In this document: piece after piece, positions 26,115 to 35,394 of the stretch
How the letters are laid out: every line of letters starts with the position of its first letter
Numbering within the stretch: position 1 is the stretch's first letter
Source of the DNA: Pseudomonadota bacterium
GTDB lineage: Bacteria > Pseudomonadota > Gammaproteobacteria > CALCKW01
DNA: 60,836 nucleotides
Assembly (NCBI GenBank): GCA_039196715.1
Contig: JBCCUP010000024.1
Coordinates: 1-60,836 of the forward strand
Direction: 5' to 3'
Made by a program: the position numbers and the translations under genes
The notes under the pieces: generated by a model
The model's input: the letters and a program-made list of their open reading frames with translations, nothing else
What the model was told of the DNA's origin: nothing
Database searches by the model: none

Positions 26115-27497
26115 TCAGAGGACGGTGTCGCCCTTGAGACCGATGGCCATCGCCTCGAGGTAGTCGTTGGGCTTGCTGCCGTCGAACACCACGCCGTCGA
26201 GGAAGTCATCCTGTGGCGGCCGGTAGCCGGTCTCGGAGTCGAAGGTCGGGAAGTCGTCCCCCGTGAAGAGGCCTTCGTTGATCAGCTCTTCCGCCGCGAC
26301 GCGGTAGATGTCCGGTCGGTACACCCGCTTCGCGGTTTCGTCGTACCACGCATCGGATTTGCCTTCGGAAATCTGGCCCCAGCGGCGCATCTGCGTGAGG
26401 TACCACACCGCGTCCGAGTAATAGGGGTAGGTCGCGTGGTAGCGGAAGAAGACGTTGAAGTCCGGGACCTCGCGGCGATCGCCCTTCTCGTACTCGAAGG
26501 TGCCGGTCATCGAGTTGGCGATGACGTCGAAATCCGCGCCCACGTAGTTCGATTGCGACAAGATGCGCACGGCTTCGGTGCGGTTGGCGTTGTTGTTCTC
26601 GTCCAACCAGTAGGCCGCGCGGATCAGGGCCTTGACGATTCGCACCGTGGTGTTCGGGTATTTCTCGGCAAAGGTCTTGGTGATGCCGAACACTTTTTCC
26701 GGGTTGTTCTTCCAGATCTCGTAGTCTGTTATCACTGGCACCCCGATGCCTTTGAACACGGCTTGCTGGTTCCAGGGCTCGCCGACGCAGTAGCCGAAAA
26801 TCGTGCCGGCCTCGAGCGTCGCCGGCATCTGCGGCGGCGGGGTCACGGACAGCAGCACATCGGCGTCCACCGTGCCGCTGGTGTCACCCTTGTGGGGTGC
26901 GTAATAACCGGGGTGCAAGCCACCGGCTGCGAGCCAGTAACGCAGCTCGTAGTTGTGGGTTGACACCGGGAACACCATGCCCATCTTGAACGGCTTGCCG
27001 TCGTCGGCGTAGGCATCGACAACAGGCTTGAGCGAACTCGCGCTGATCGGGTGTACCGGCTTGCCGTCGTCACCCGTCGGCACGTAGGGCGTCATTTCCG
27101 ACCACACTTTGTTCGAGACAGTGATGGCGTTGCCGTTCAGGTCCATCGAAAACGGGGTGATGATCTCGGCTTCGGTGCCGTAGCCAATGGTCGCAGCCAA
27201 CGGCTGGCCTGCGAGCATGTGCGCGCCGTCCAGTTGCCCATCGATCACGCCGTCGAGCAACACTTTCCAGTTGGCCTGCGCTTCGAGCTGGACGTAGAGG
27301 CCTTCGTCCTCGAAGTAGCCGTTTTCATAGGCGATCGCGAGGGGCGCCATGTCGGTCAGCTTGATGAAACCGAATTTGAGTTCGTCCTTCTCGGGGTAGC
27401 CGATCTCGGCGAGTGACGGTGCGCTGAAGAGGACGGAGGTGACGGTTGCAGCGATCAGTTTGAACGCATGCCGTTTGGAGAGTGAAACGCGCTTCAT
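26115..27497 (-). CDS. nrtA: Nitrate ABC transporter substrate-binding protein
   Basis: A 460-residue exported binding protein with a signal peptide ([23 protein letters not shown], cleavage near residue 30). The mature sequence contains the NrtA landmarks [47 protein letters not shown]-like [28 protein letters not shown] and the C-terminal [20 protein letters not shown]. It captures nitrate (or nitrite) in the periplasm for NrtBD. It is the first gene of the operon, and ATG 27497 is supported by the signal peptide. The candidate sigma-54 promoter lies about 150 bp upstream. Confidence 0.92.
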   Translation of the reverse strand: MKRVSLSKRHAFKLIAATVTSVLFSAPSLAEIGYPEKDELKFGFIKLTDMAPLAIAYENGYFEDEGLYVQLEAQANWKVLLDGVIDGQLDGAHMLAGQPLAATIGYGTEAEIITPFSMDLNGNAITVSNKVWSEMTPYVPTGDDGKPVHPISASSLKPVVDAYADDGKPFKMGMVFPVSTHNYELRYWLAAGGLHPGYYAPHKGDTSGTVDADVLLSVTPPPQMPATLEAGTIFGYCVGEPWNQQAVFKGIGVPVITDYEIWKNNPEKVFGITKTFAEKYPNTTVRIVKALIRAAYWLDENNNANRTEAVRILSQSNYVGADFDVIANSMTGTFEYEKGDRREVPDFNVFFRYHATYPYYSDAVWYLTQMRRWGQISEGKSDAWYDETAKRVYRPDIYRVAAEELINEGLFTGDDFPTFDSETGYRPPQDDFLDGVVFDGSKPNDYLEAMAIGLKGDTVL

Positions 27498-27544
27498 TGA
27501 GATTTCCCAGGTTCTCGGAACAGGTGCGCTTCGGTCAATCGGTG

Positions 27545-27583
27545 TGTGCTTTGCACATTGGGTGTCACGCGTTCGTGACGCCC
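27545..27583 (-). promoter_or_regulatory. Two adjacent hairpins in the nrtA leader
   Basis: On the minus strand, arms GGGCGTCACG and CGTGACACCC (27574-27583 with 27560-27569, AACG loop, one mismatch) are followed by TGTGC AAA GCACA (27545-27557). Two tandem hairpins in a nitrate operon leader recall the antitermination leaders controlled by NasR or NasT. The hexaloop A1/G4 signature of ANTAR targets is not seen, and no nasR or nasT lies in the window. Confidence 0.4.
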
Positions 27584-27652
27584 AACAATACAAGCCTGAA
27601 CTAATCGAATGCCGATGCTGTCGTTATGTCACCAGGGAAATTGCAGAGACTG

Positions 27653-27668
27653 TGCCCGATCGGTGCCA
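27653..27668 (-). promoter_or_regulatory. Candidate sigma-54 promoter of the nitrate operon
   Basis: Read on the minus strand this is TGGCACCGATCGGGCA. It has the -24 TGGCAC block and GG-N10-GC spacing required for RpoN; the -12 block is GGGCA instead of TTGCA. It points at nrtA, about 155 bp away, and would give a leader of about 145 nt. An NtrC-type site lies about 100 bp further upstream. Confidence 0.55.
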
Positions 27669-27762
27669 GGTCCAAAATCAAGGATTTAAACGCGGAAAAA
27701 GCCTCTGGCTGCAGGAAACGCAGTATGTTTCATGCGGTCAGTGATTCGATGCGGTGCGTGCG

Positions 27763-27779
27763 TGCACCGTCGCGGTGCC
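27763..27779. promoter_or_regulatory. Candidate NtrC binding site
   Basis: TGCACC-GTCGC-GGTGCC closely matches the NtrC consensus TGCACC-N5-GGTGCA, one base off in the outer position. It sits about 125-135 bp upstream of the start predicted from the sigma-54 element, the usual enhancer distance. It lies between the operon and the 3' end of the dehydrogenase gene upstream. Nitrogen-limitation control of the operon follows as an inference. Confidence 0.55.
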
Positions 27780-27829
27780 AGTTTGGCTTGCTAAGGGGGT
27801 GCCTTGGCGTGCACGGTCGAAACCGGCGT

Positions 27830-28993
27830 CTAGACCGTAAATGCGTTGTGGGTAGCGAAGTCCTCTGGCAGCAACGCTGGGCGCTCGCAGCGGCTGTTGA
27901 CAGAGACAAATTCGCCCAACCGTTGTGACTTGAATACGCCCAACATGGCCTCAAGTGTGTGATACGCAAGTGCGGCATTTGCACGCGGCGAACGTTTTGT
28001 ACGGATGGCGTCTGCCATCTCAAGCAGGCCGAGGCCGCGCGCGTTGTAGTTGAAGCCGTGGCTGTTGGGTGCAATCTGCCACGACGCCCGACCGCTGGGG
28101 CGCGGTTGGTGTGTCCAGCGCGCCGTGTCTCGGGTGCGGTACCACACCTCCCCCTCGAAGACGTTGGCGCCGTGCACGGGGTCCGGGTCCGGGACGCACA
28201 GCGAGCCGTCTTCACCGTAGATCTCCAGGCGAGGTGTTTCGGAATCCCAAACGTCGAAGCTGATCATCATCGAGCCGAGCACCCCGGACTCGAAGGCCAT
28301 GAGCGTGTTGACGTGTGTGTCCACCTCGACCGGCATCCACTCGCCGTCGCGGGGACCGTTTTCGATCTGGCGCCGGTCGAAGGTGCGCTTTGTCATGCCG
28401 GCGACCTGCGCAATGGGCCCGAGCAGGAATACCATCGCAGAGAGATAATAGGGGCCGAGGTCGAGCAGCGGTCCTCCGCCCTGCTGGTAGTAGAAATCCG
28501 GGTTGGGGTGGTGGCGCTCGACGCCGTGGGTGCCGACAAAGGCCGCGACGCCGGTCGGGGCGCCGATCGCGCCGCTGTCGATCAGCTTGCGCGCGGTCTG
28601 CCAGCGGCCGCCGAGGAAGGTGTCGGGTGCGTTGGCGACAGTCAGGCCGCGTTCTGCGGCGTGTGCCATCACCTGCGTGGCATCGGCGAGCGATGCGGCC
28701 AGGGGTTTTTCGCTGTAAACATGTTTGCCGGCGTCGATCGCGGCGAGGCTGATGTCGGCGTGCGCCGCAGGAACCGTGAGGTTCAGCACCGCCTCGATGT
28801 CGTCTCGCGCCAGCAGCTGATCGGGCGTGCAGCTGACGGCGATGCCGTGCTTCGCCGCCTTGTCGCGCGACTCGGCCGCATCGAGGCTGCTGCACGCCAC
28901 AACCTCGATGCCCGGAAAGCGCGCGAGGTTTTCAAGGTAGATATCGCTGATGCGGCCGCAGCCGATCAAACCCACGCGAAACGGCGTCGCCAT
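27830..28993 (-). CDS. Gfo/Idh/MocA family oxidoreductase
   Basis: A 387-residue dehydrogenase: GLIGCGRISDIYLENL (NAD site, residues 8-23), YSEKPLAASL with the catalytic-site lysine, and GGGPLLDLGPYYLSAMVFLLGP in the C-terminal half. It would oxidise a sugar or sugar acid. It starts 6 bp after the isomerase gene and ends the three-gene operon whose regulator is probably the divergent LacI protein. Its 3' flank also carries the control region of the nitrate operon. Confidence 0.87.
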   Translation of the reverse strand: MATPFRVGLIGCGRISDIYLENLARFPGIEVVACSSLDAAESRDKAAKHGIAVSCTPDQLLARDDIEAVLNLTVPAAHADISLAAIDAGKHVYSEKPLAASLADATQVMAHAAERGLTVANAPDTFLGGRWQTARKLIDSGAIGAPTGVAAFVGTHGVERHHPNPDFYYQQGGGPLLDLGPYYLSAMVFLLGPIAQVAGMTKRTFDRRQIENGPRDGEWMPVEVDTHVNTLMAFESGVLGSMMISFDVWDSETPRLEIYGEDGSLCVPDPDPVHGANVFEGEVWYRTRDTARWTHQPRPSGRASWQIAPNSHGFNYNARGLGLLEMADAIRTKRSPRANAALAYHTLEAMLGVFKSQRLGEFVSVNSRCERPALLPEDFATHNAFTV

Positions 28994-28999
28994 ATCGCG

Positions 29000-29863
29000 T
29001 TACCTGAAATGCGATGTGAAGGTGTCGATGCACATTCGGAAGCCGGCCTCGAAGTCTCCGTTGCCGGGGTGGTAGACACTCTCGAGCGACACCACGCCGT
29101 CGTAGCCGTCGGCACGCATGGCGTCGGCCATGGGCTGGAACTGGTCGGCGAGCTGTCCTTCACCCATGCGCCGCACCTCCAGCGTGGCACGCGGGGTGTC
29201 GACGAGCACGTCCTTGATATGCACGTGGCCGAGGTAGCCGCCGCGCAGCGTGTCGTACCCGTCGGGGTAGGCGGTTTCGTGGCACCAGCAGTTGTTGGCG
29301 GGATCCCAGAGGACGAACAGCGTGCCCTTGGCGTCCAGGTCGTCGATGAGCTTCCTCCCGGTGTAACAGGAATTGACCATCGTGCCGTTGCCGGTTTCAA
29401 CAACAAGCTTGACCCCCTCGGATTTCGCCAGCTCGACGGCGGGCGCGATCAGTGGCAGATGGGCGTCCCAGGCACCTTTGGCGACGTTCCAGGTCTCGGC
29501 ACCGTGGTGTCCCCAGAGGATCTGCTCTTTCCTGGGTGTCATGATGCGCACCAGCGGGCAACCCAGTTGGTGCGCCATGTCAATTACGCGTTTGAGCGCG
29601 TCCATGTGCGTCGTGTGGAGGGCATCGCCCGGCGTGTTCTGGTGGGTTGTGCCGGCGAAGATGTGGCGAGAGAGACACGACACCGGTTTCCCGCGGTCTT
29701 CGAGCAACGCCTTGATCTCGGCGATCTCGGCTGCGCTGTGGTCCCCGACTTCGGTGTCGCCGACAAACTGCAGCTCGGCGTACTCGAGGTCGAACTCGTC
29801 CATCACGTCGACCGCGTGAGCGAGGTCGCGGCTGATGCCGTCGCAGATAACCCCCAATTTCAT
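29000..29863 (-). CDS. Sugar phosphate isomerase/epimerase (TIM barrel)
   Basis: A 287-residue AP-endonuclease-2/xylose-isomerase-like barrel. Probable metal ligands lie in VVETGNG, LWDPANNCW, HVHIKD and SLESVYHPGNGD, spaced as in sugar isomerases and epimerases. ATG 29863 is preceded by AGGAG at 7 nt, a strong start. It sits between a beta-hydroxyacid dehydrogenase and a Gfo/Idh/MocA oxidoreductase in one operon, which points to catabolism of a rare sugar or sugar acid. It is not obviously IolE. Confidence 0.82.
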   Translation of the reverse strand: MKLGVICDGISRDLAHAVDVMDEFDLEYAELQFVGDTEVGDHSAAEIAEIKALLEDRGKPVSCLSRHIFAGTTHQNTPGDALHTTHMDALKRVIDMAHQLGCPLVRIMTPRKEQILWGHHGAETWNVAKGAWDAHLPLIAPAVELAKSEGVKLVVETGNGTMVNSCYTGRKLIDDLDAKGTLFVLWDPANNCWCHETAYPDGYDTLRGGYLGHVHIKDVLVDTPRATLEVRRMGEGQLADQFQPMADAMRADGYDGVVSLESVYHPGNGDFEAGFRMCIDTFTSHFR

Positions 29864-29967
29864 GCTCTGACTCCTGTTTGCCCCTGGTTGGGTGTGCACT
29901 GTGTCATGCGGTGCGTGCGCCGGGTCAGCGCCGCCGCCCGGCGCACGATCCGACGGTTGTCGACCGC

Positions 29968-30858
29968 CTAGCGGTGCAGCTCGGCACCGACAATGTCTTC
30001 GATGACACGGGTCACCACCTGGTTGTCGCCGTGCGGGTACTTGGTCTTGCCCGCGTGGAACAGCTGCATTGCGCTCGACGCGGTGTGCAAGGGCACGCCC
30101 AGGCGTTCGGCGAGGTCGAGCGAGATGGTGAGGTCCTTGTGCATGGTATTGATGTGGCTGCCGGTCTTCTCGAACTTGCGGTCGATGATGTTCTCCAGCG
30201 CGGTGTTGCCGCAGCCACAGCCGGCGCTCGACGTCGACACCACTCTGAGCAGCGCGTCGCCCGACACACCGGCCTTCGCCGCCAGCACCGAGGCCTCGAA
30301 TGTCGCGCTGAAGATCGAGCCGATCAGGCTTTGCAGGCAGGCCTTGACCGTCTGCCCCATGCCCGGCCGGGTGTCCACGCGGTGGATGTTTGCCGACACC
30401 GCTTCCATCACCGGGGCAAAGGTGTCGAGCACCGCGTCGGGCGCCGATGCCATCATTGTGAGTGTGCCGTTCTGCGCGCCGGGAAAGCCCCCTGAGACGG
30501 GGCTGTCGATCAGGTGGATGCCAGAATCCGCCATCGCCGCGCCGATCTCCTCCGCCTCGTGCGGTTTGATCGTCGCGGTCAGCAGCACGGCGCCGCCGGG
30601 TGCCATGTGGCTGACCAGTCCGTCCGCCCCGAGGATGACGGCTTTGGCCTGATCGCCGTTCATCACCATGACGAACACCGCGTCACTCGCGCGGCCGACG
30701 TCCGCGACGCGCTCCGCCACCGTGCCGCCCAGCGCCGCAAAGGCCTCGACCCGCGCCGGGTCGAGGTCGAGCCCGGTGGTCTGGAAGCCGTTCTGAATCA
30801 GGTTCTTGGCGAGCCCTGAACCCATGTCACCCAAGCCAATCACGCCTGCTCGTTGCAC
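29968..30858 (-). CDS. Beta-hydroxyacid dehydrogenase (3-hydroxyisobutyrate/threonate type)
   Basis: A 296-residue NAD(P)-dependent protein: GVIGLGDMGSGLAKNLIQNGF (nucleotide site), the signature IDSPVSGGFPGAQNGTLTMM and the catalytic lysine in GQTVKACLQSLIGSIF. It resembles L-threonate and tartronate-semialdehyde/3-hydroxyisobutyrate dehydrogenases. An ATG at 30873 is in frame, but its following codons form AGGAG placed 7 nt before GTG 30858, so I prefer the GTG. It is the first gene of the operon and diverges from the lacI gene. Confidence 0.85.
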   Translation of the reverse strand: MQRAGVIGLGDMGSGLAKNLIQNGFQTTGLDLDPARVEAFAALGGTVAERVADVGRASDAVFVMVMNGDQAKAVILGADGLVSHMAPGGAVLLTATIKPHEAEEIGAAMADSGIHLIDSPVSGGFPGAQNGTLTMMASAPDAVLDTFAPVMEAVSANIHRVDTRPGMGQTVKACLQSLIGSIFSATFEASVLAAKAGVSGDALLRVVSTSSAGCGCGNTALENIIDRKFEKTGSHINTMHKDLTISLDLAERLGVPLHTASSAMQLFHAGKTKYPHGDNQVVTRVIEDIVGAELHR

Positions 30859-30977
30859 GTTCGCACTCCTCATGTCCGACGGTGAAGCACACCCGGTTGG
30901 TGCGCGATCGGACGAGTATTGGTCGCCGGGCAGGGGAGGACAAGGCCACTCGGCAAGCCGATCAAGATTGATGTTCT

Positions 30978-31014
30978 ATGATGTGATTGAGGCCAAAAAT
31001 GATGTAAATGATGT
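30978..31014. promoter_or_regulatory. Three ATGATGT direct repeats at the lacI start
   Basis: ATGATGT occurs at 30978-30984, 30999-31005 and 31008-31014, the last covering the start codons of lacI. The local AT-richness suggests a promoter. Direct repeats are not the normal dyad operator of LacI proteins, so this may be chance or a second regulator's site. Confidence 0.3.
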
Positions 31015-32159
31015 CTTTTGATTGGAAAGACTGGCGGAAACCTGTCGTTCAATCGGTTGCGGTCGTCCCGACGCCTGATTCGGGTGAGGAACCGTCACCT
31101 GCCCCCAAGGCACCTTTGCGACACGCCCGGGTTGCCGACATCGCGGCCTACGCCGGGGTGGGCACCGCCACGGTCGACCGCGTGCTCAACCGGCGGACTC
31201 GGGTGCGGGAAACGACCCGCCAACGTGTGCTGCAGGCCAAGGCCGCGATCGAGTCGGGTCGCTGGCAGCGGCCAGCGGGCGAGCGTGGGCCGGTCGGTTC
31301 GCAGTCGACGCCCTGGCGGGTGCGGGTGATGTTGCCCGCCGACGCCGGTCCGTCGACGGACTACCTGGCGAAGGCCCTCCAGTCGCACGGCGCCACCGGC
31401 GGGGTCACCGTCGAGTGTGAGTTCACGCCCAAGATGGCGCCCGCGCTGCTTGCGCGGAAGTTGCGCGCCTGCACCGGGCAGCGGGTCGACGCCGTGGCTT
31501 TTCAGGCGCTCGACGACCCCCGTGTCCACCAGGCTGTCGAGGCCCTGATCGCCGGGGGGGTGCCGTGTGTTGCAGTGGCCTCCGGCCTGGAGAACCCGGC
31601 TCTCAGCGGTTACGTGGGTGTGGACAACCGGGCTGCGGGTCGCACTGCGGGTCACCTCATGGCGCGGTGGGTGGTGGGCAGCGGTGACATTGCCGTGGTG
31701 TCGGGCGGACAACTCTACCGCTGCCACGACGAGCGTGAGATGGGCTTCCGCGCGGCGCTCAGGCCACACGCCGATCGGTTGCGGATTGTCGGGCCGTTCA
31801 GCGGCGATGACGATGACCGCGGCAACGAAGCGGTGGTGACCGAGGTGCTTGACCGTTACCCCGCGCTGGTGGGTGTGTACAACGTCGGTGGCGGCAACGG
31901 CGGCCTGGTGCGTGCGCTCGAACAGCGCGGCGTCGCTCAGTCGGTGGCGGTCATTGCACACAACCTCACCGACGAGACCCGCGACTTTCTGCTCGACGAG
32001 GCCATCGACATCGTGATCCACCAGGACATGCGGCGATTGGCCGAGGACACTGTGGCGGCGCTGGTGGCCACGTTGGAGCGACGTCAGCACACGGTGCAGC
32101 CGCTGCGTGTGGAGGTCATCACACGCGAGAACACCCAGAACGTGTTCTCGCCGGTCTGA
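31008..32159 (+). CDS. LacI family transcriptional regulator
   Basis: A 383-residue regulator. An unusually long N-terminal extension of about 40 residues precedes the helix-turn-helix ARVADIAAYAGVGTATVDRVLNRRTRV, followed by a hinge and a periplasmic-binding-protein-like effector domain (GYVGVDNRAAGRTAGHLMARW, GNEAVVTEVLDRYPALVGVYNVGGGNGG). This domain type binds sugars. Two ATGs in a row (31008, 31011) could start it; no Shine-Dalgarno is visible, so a leaderless mRNA is possible. It diverges from the dehydrogenase-isomerase-dehydrogenase operon, its likely target. Confidence 0.87.
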   Translation: MMSFDWKDWRKPVVQSVAVVPTPDSGEEPSPAPKAPLRHARVADIAAYAGVGTATVDRVLNRRTRVRETTRQRVLQAKAAIESGRWQRPAGERGPVGSQSTPWRVRVMLPADAGPSTDYLAKALQSHGATGGVTVECEFTPKMAPALLARKLRACTGQRVDAVAFQALDDPRVHQAVEALIAGGVPCVAVASGLENPALSGYVGVDNRAAGRTAGHLMARWVVGSGDIAVVSGGQLYRCHDEREMGFRAALRPHADRLRIVGPFSGDDDDRGNEAVVTEVLDRYPALVGVYNVGGGNGGLVRALEQRGVAQSVAVIAHNLTDETRDFLLDEAIDIVIHQDMRRLAEDTVAALVATLERRQHTVQPLRVEVITRENTQNVFSPV

Positions 32160-32461
32160 GGGTGTTGACCAGCGGTCTCGGCTGAGTTCGCTGCGCTGCA
32201 GTCAGGATTGCCAGGCCTGCAAAAAAACCGAAAGCAGGCACAAAGCCTGTTTGACTGCGCACGATGCCCTACGGACTCGGTCGCAGCGGTGGCGAACGTC
32301 AGCGGTGTTTTGCAAGGCCGTCGTGAACGCGCGGCAGTATCGGCGGCACCTTGGCGCGCAGCGGCTGCCTGGTCGCACTGATCTTGCCTTGCTTGCGTGG
32401 TGGGCCGCCGCGACCGCGCTGTCGGGTGGCTGCGTTTCATCACGCTCGCGCGGTCTCAGCC
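32160..32461. other. Intergenic region, lacI / sensor kinase
   Basis: A 302-bp gap with a weak terminator candidate after lacI: CAGGC (32235-32239) and GCCTG (32245-32249) with TTT after it, overlapping a second pairing GCCTGC/GCAGGC (32215-32239). I see no RNA gene or strong promoter in the remainder. Confidence 0.3.
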
Positions 32462-34765
32462 ATGATCAAGAACAGCCTCCAGCACAAAGTCATTCTGCTG
32501 ATTGCCGGTGTGTCCTGCGCGCTGCTCGGGCTGTCCATCGTGTTCGGCATGAGCGCCATTCGCGAAGCGAGTGACACCGCGCAGGACATCAGCATCCGAG
32601 CGCTCGAGAACCAGGCCGAAGACTACATCGTGCGTCTCACCGACGACGACGCCGAACGGCACGCGCTGTTGCTCGAACGCACACTGCAGGATGCCGCCCT
32701 GATCGCGGGCGCCGCCAGCTACGTGTTCAGCCGCCCGGAACAGTTTCTGGAGTTCACCGCGCCGGGTGTCGAGGAGACGCTGGTGCAACGCACCGAGGGC
32801 CACTACACGGACGACGGCAGCCGTTTCGCGAGTGGTTTTGTGCCAATCACGGACGTGCCGCGCGACACCCTGATGCGGGATTGGAAGCTCGCCTCGAGCC
32901 TCGACGGGTTCATCCAGGGGGTGCTCGCGCAGAACACCAACGCCTCCGCTGCCTACTTTGTCTCCCACAACGACGTGACGCGCTACTACTCGGAGTCGCG
33001 CCTCGAAGGGCTGCCACCGGATTTTCGCGTCACGGAACATTTTCTCTTTGCCGATGCGGTGCCCGCGCTGAACCCGGACCGCCAGACACGCTGGACCGAC
33101 CTGTACGACGACCCGGCGGGCCTCGGCTTGATGGTGTCTGCCATCTCGCCCATCTACACCCAGGCCGGCGGGTTCATCGGCATCATCGGCATCGACTTCC
33201 GCCTGGTCGACCTGGCGGCGCAAATCGAGATCGCCAGCTTTGGTGAGTCGAGCTACTCCGTCATGATCAACGGCGAGGGTAGGGCAATCGCTTTCCCCGA
33301 CCAGGCCTACCGCGACCTGCTCGGGCGCGCGCCAACGCCTGGCGAGTTCGGCGTGGTGTTGACGTCGGTGTCGACGCCCTTTGCGCCCGTGGTCGAGGCC
33401 ATGCGCGCCAGCGAGGATGGCCTGGTGCGCGTGGTTGCCGATTCGCTCGACAAGTACGTCGCTTACGCCCCGATTGCCGGCACCGACTGGAGTCTCGGTA
33501 CGATCATGGACACCGAGGCGGTGTTCGCCGGTGTAGCCTTGCTCGAGACCGAACTGATGGGCAACATGACGGCGTTGATTCAGGAGCGCTACGTGCCGAT
33601 CAGCGTGTTGTTGATCGGCATCGTGTTGTCGATCGCGATGTTTTTCGCCTACCGGTTGACCGCGCCGTTGCGGCAGCTGACGTGCGCGGCGGAAAACATC
33701 GGCGCACGCAAGTGGGACACGCCCTTGCCGGACGCGAGCTCGGATGAAGTCGGCTTGTTGTCCCAGACCCTCGGCAGCATGGCGTACCAGCTTCAGGCCT
33801 TGGTGGGCAACCTGGAGAACCGGGTGCAGGAGCGTACGCAGGAACTCAACACGGCGCTTGAGGGCCTGCAACGGACCACGGAAGAAAAAGACCGCATGTA
33901 CGATGAGCTGCGCATGGCGCAGCGTCTCGAGGCGATCGGCCAGCTCGCCGCCGGCGTTGCCCACGAGATCAACACACCGGCGCAATACGTCGGCGACAAC
34001 CTCGATTTCCTGCGCGGTGCCACCCAGGACCAGCGCCTCGTGCTCGACAGGTGCTTCGAAGCCATCAGCACCCTGGCCGACCCCGAGCGCGACGCGGCGC
34101 TGTTGGCCGAGATCGAGCAGCTCAAGGAGGACGTCGACCTCGAGTTCCTGAACGACGAAGTGGCCTCGGCGCTCGACAGCTCGCGAGAGGGCATTCTGCA
34201 GATCTCGAGCATCGTGCGTTCGATGAAGGATTTCTCGCACCCGGGCGAGAAGGAGAAGGAGCCTGTCGACATCAACCGCGCGCTCGATGCAACCGTTACG
34301 GTTGCGAAGAACGAGTGGAAGTACGTTGCACGCATCGAGGCGCATCTGGAGGCCGACCTGCCCGAGGTGTACGCGCACGCAATCGAGCTCAAGCAGGTGT
34401 TCCTCAACATCGTCGTCAACGCGGCGCACGCGATCGAGAAGCGTCAGAAAGACGGGAATCTGGCCGAGCTCGGGGTCATCCGCATTGCAACGGAAGTCGA
34501 AGGTGGTTTCGTCAACATTCGCTTCCGTGACAACGGCTGTGGTATCCCGCAAGACGTCATCGAGCGGATCTACGACCCGTTCTTCACCACCAAGGAAGTG
34601 GGCAAGGGCACAGGCCAGGGTCTGTCAATCGTGCACCGCATCGTGTCCGAGAAGCACGGTGGTGAAATTCGCCTGGCCAGCACATTGAACGAATTCACCG
34701 AATTCCAGATCCTGTTGCCCCTCGGCGACCCGTTGGCCGAGTCCAGGGGCAGTGAGGCGGCCTGA
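32462..34765 (+). CDS. Sensor histidine kinase with periplasmic Cache-type domain
   Basis: A 767-residue membrane kinase. A first helix at about 10-30 and a second near 375-395 flank a periplasmic region of about 340 residues with Cache-like features (GLGLMVSAISPIYTQAGGFIGIIGIDF; AYAPIAGTDWSLGTIMD). A HAMP-like segment and coiled coil follow, then the phosphoacceptor H501 in GVAHEINTPAQYV, and a complete ATPase domain (FLNIVVNAAHAIEK, RDNGCGI, GKGTGQGLSIVHRIVSEKHGG). The ligand is probably a small organic molecule. No response regulator gene is adjacent, so it is an orphan. ATG 32462 directly precedes the first helix. Confidence 0.88.
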   Translation: MIKNSLQHKVILLIAGVSCALLGLSIVFGMSAIREASDTAQDISIRALENQAEDYIVRLTDDDAERHALLLERTLQDAALIAGAASYVFSRPEQFLEFTAPGVEETLVQRTEGHYTDDGSRFASGFVPITDVPRDTLMRDWKLASSLDGFIQGVLAQNTNASAAYFVSHNDVTRYYSESRLEGLPPDFRVTEHFLFADAVPALNPDRQTRWTDLYDDPAGLGLMVSAISPIYTQAGGFIGIIGIDFRLVDLAAQIEIASFGESSYSVMINGEGRAIAFPDQAYRDLLGRAPTPGEFGVVLTSVSTPFAPVVEAMRASEDGLVRVVADSLDKYVAYAPIAGTDWSLGTIMDTEAVFAGVALLETELMGNMTALIQERYVPISVLLIGIVLSIAMFFAYRLTAPLRQLTCAAENIGARKWDTPLPDASSDEVGLLSQTLGSMAYQLQALVGNLENRVQERTQELNTALEGLQRTTEEKDRMYDELRMAQRLEAIGQLAAGVAHEINTPAQYVGDNLDFLRGATQDQRLVLDRCFEAISTLADPERDAALLAEIEQLKEDVDLEFLNDEVASALDSSREGILQISSIVRSMKDFSHPGEKEKEPVDINRALDATVTVAKNEWKYVARIEAHLEADLPEVYAHAIELKQVFLNIVVNAAHAIEKRQKDGNLAELGVIRIATEVEGGFVNIRFRDNGCGIPQDVIERIYDPFFTTKEVGKGTGQGLSIVHRIVSEKHGGEIRLASTLNEFTEFQILLPLGDPLAESRGSEAA

Positions 34766-35001
34766 GAACCGCGTCGTCCGACAATACAGGTGTGCTACTG
34801 CGGCGGCATCACCTCGGTCAGCACGGTCGTTGCTCGATCCTGGGCGGCGATCGAGGCGTTCGACGCGTGCCTCGCTTTTCTCGCCGCGTCCCCCTCGACG
34901 TCACTGAAGTGTGCTCTGGGTTGCATTTTTGCAATCGGTGAGCTGCGACGCGTGCGGTAGGGTGTGCGTTCCCACTCTCTGGTGCTTCGGGAGCGCTCGC
35001 T

Positions 35002-35394
35002 ATGATCGACACGACGATGCAATCCGTTCAGGCCTTGCCGCAGTGGGTGCAGTGGTGGCTCGTGGTCCTCGCCGTGGCGAACACGCTGTCGCTCTGTTTT
35101 CTGCGTCACCCGAGTGGGCGACTCGTGCTGGCCGTGTGGGTGATCGTGCTGGGTGTCAACGGCTGGCTGATGCTGCAAGCCGGGGGGTTCACCCGCGCGA
35201 TGGCCTTCGTTCACCTGTTGTGGGTGCCGATGATCCTCTGGCTCGGACGCATGCCTCGCCACCGCACGGACACCGGCTTCCTGCGCACCTGGCTGGTGCT
35301 GCTGGTGCTGGTCAACTGCATTTCTCTGGGCTTCGATGCGGTCGAGATCGCGCGCTGGCTTGCCGGTGACCGCAGTGTGATCGGAGCGGGATAG
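35002..35394 (+). CDS. Small four-helix membrane protein
   Basis: A 130-residue protein with four predicted membrane helices (around residues 14-34, 42-61, 64-81 and 94-114). No conserved motif is recognised. GGGAG lies about 7 nt before ATG 35002, which supports translation. It is the last gene before the low-GC island and has no obvious functional partner. Confidence 0.65.
   Translation: MIDTTMQSVQALPQWVQWWLVVLAVANTLSLCFLRHPSGRLVLAVWVIVLGVNGWLMLQAGGFTRAMAFVHLLWVPMILWLGRMPRHRTDTGFLRTWLVLLVLVNCISLGFDAVEIARWLAGDRSVIGAG

Noticed and set aside
27545-27583. Classical NasR/NasT (ANTAR) two-hairpin target
   Set aside because: Loops lack the A1/G4 hexaloop pattern, so I list only unspecific leader hairpins.
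27959-29971. 670-codon plus-strand frame over the sugar operon
   Set aside because: It is antisense to the two well-supported genes, with typical shadow composition.
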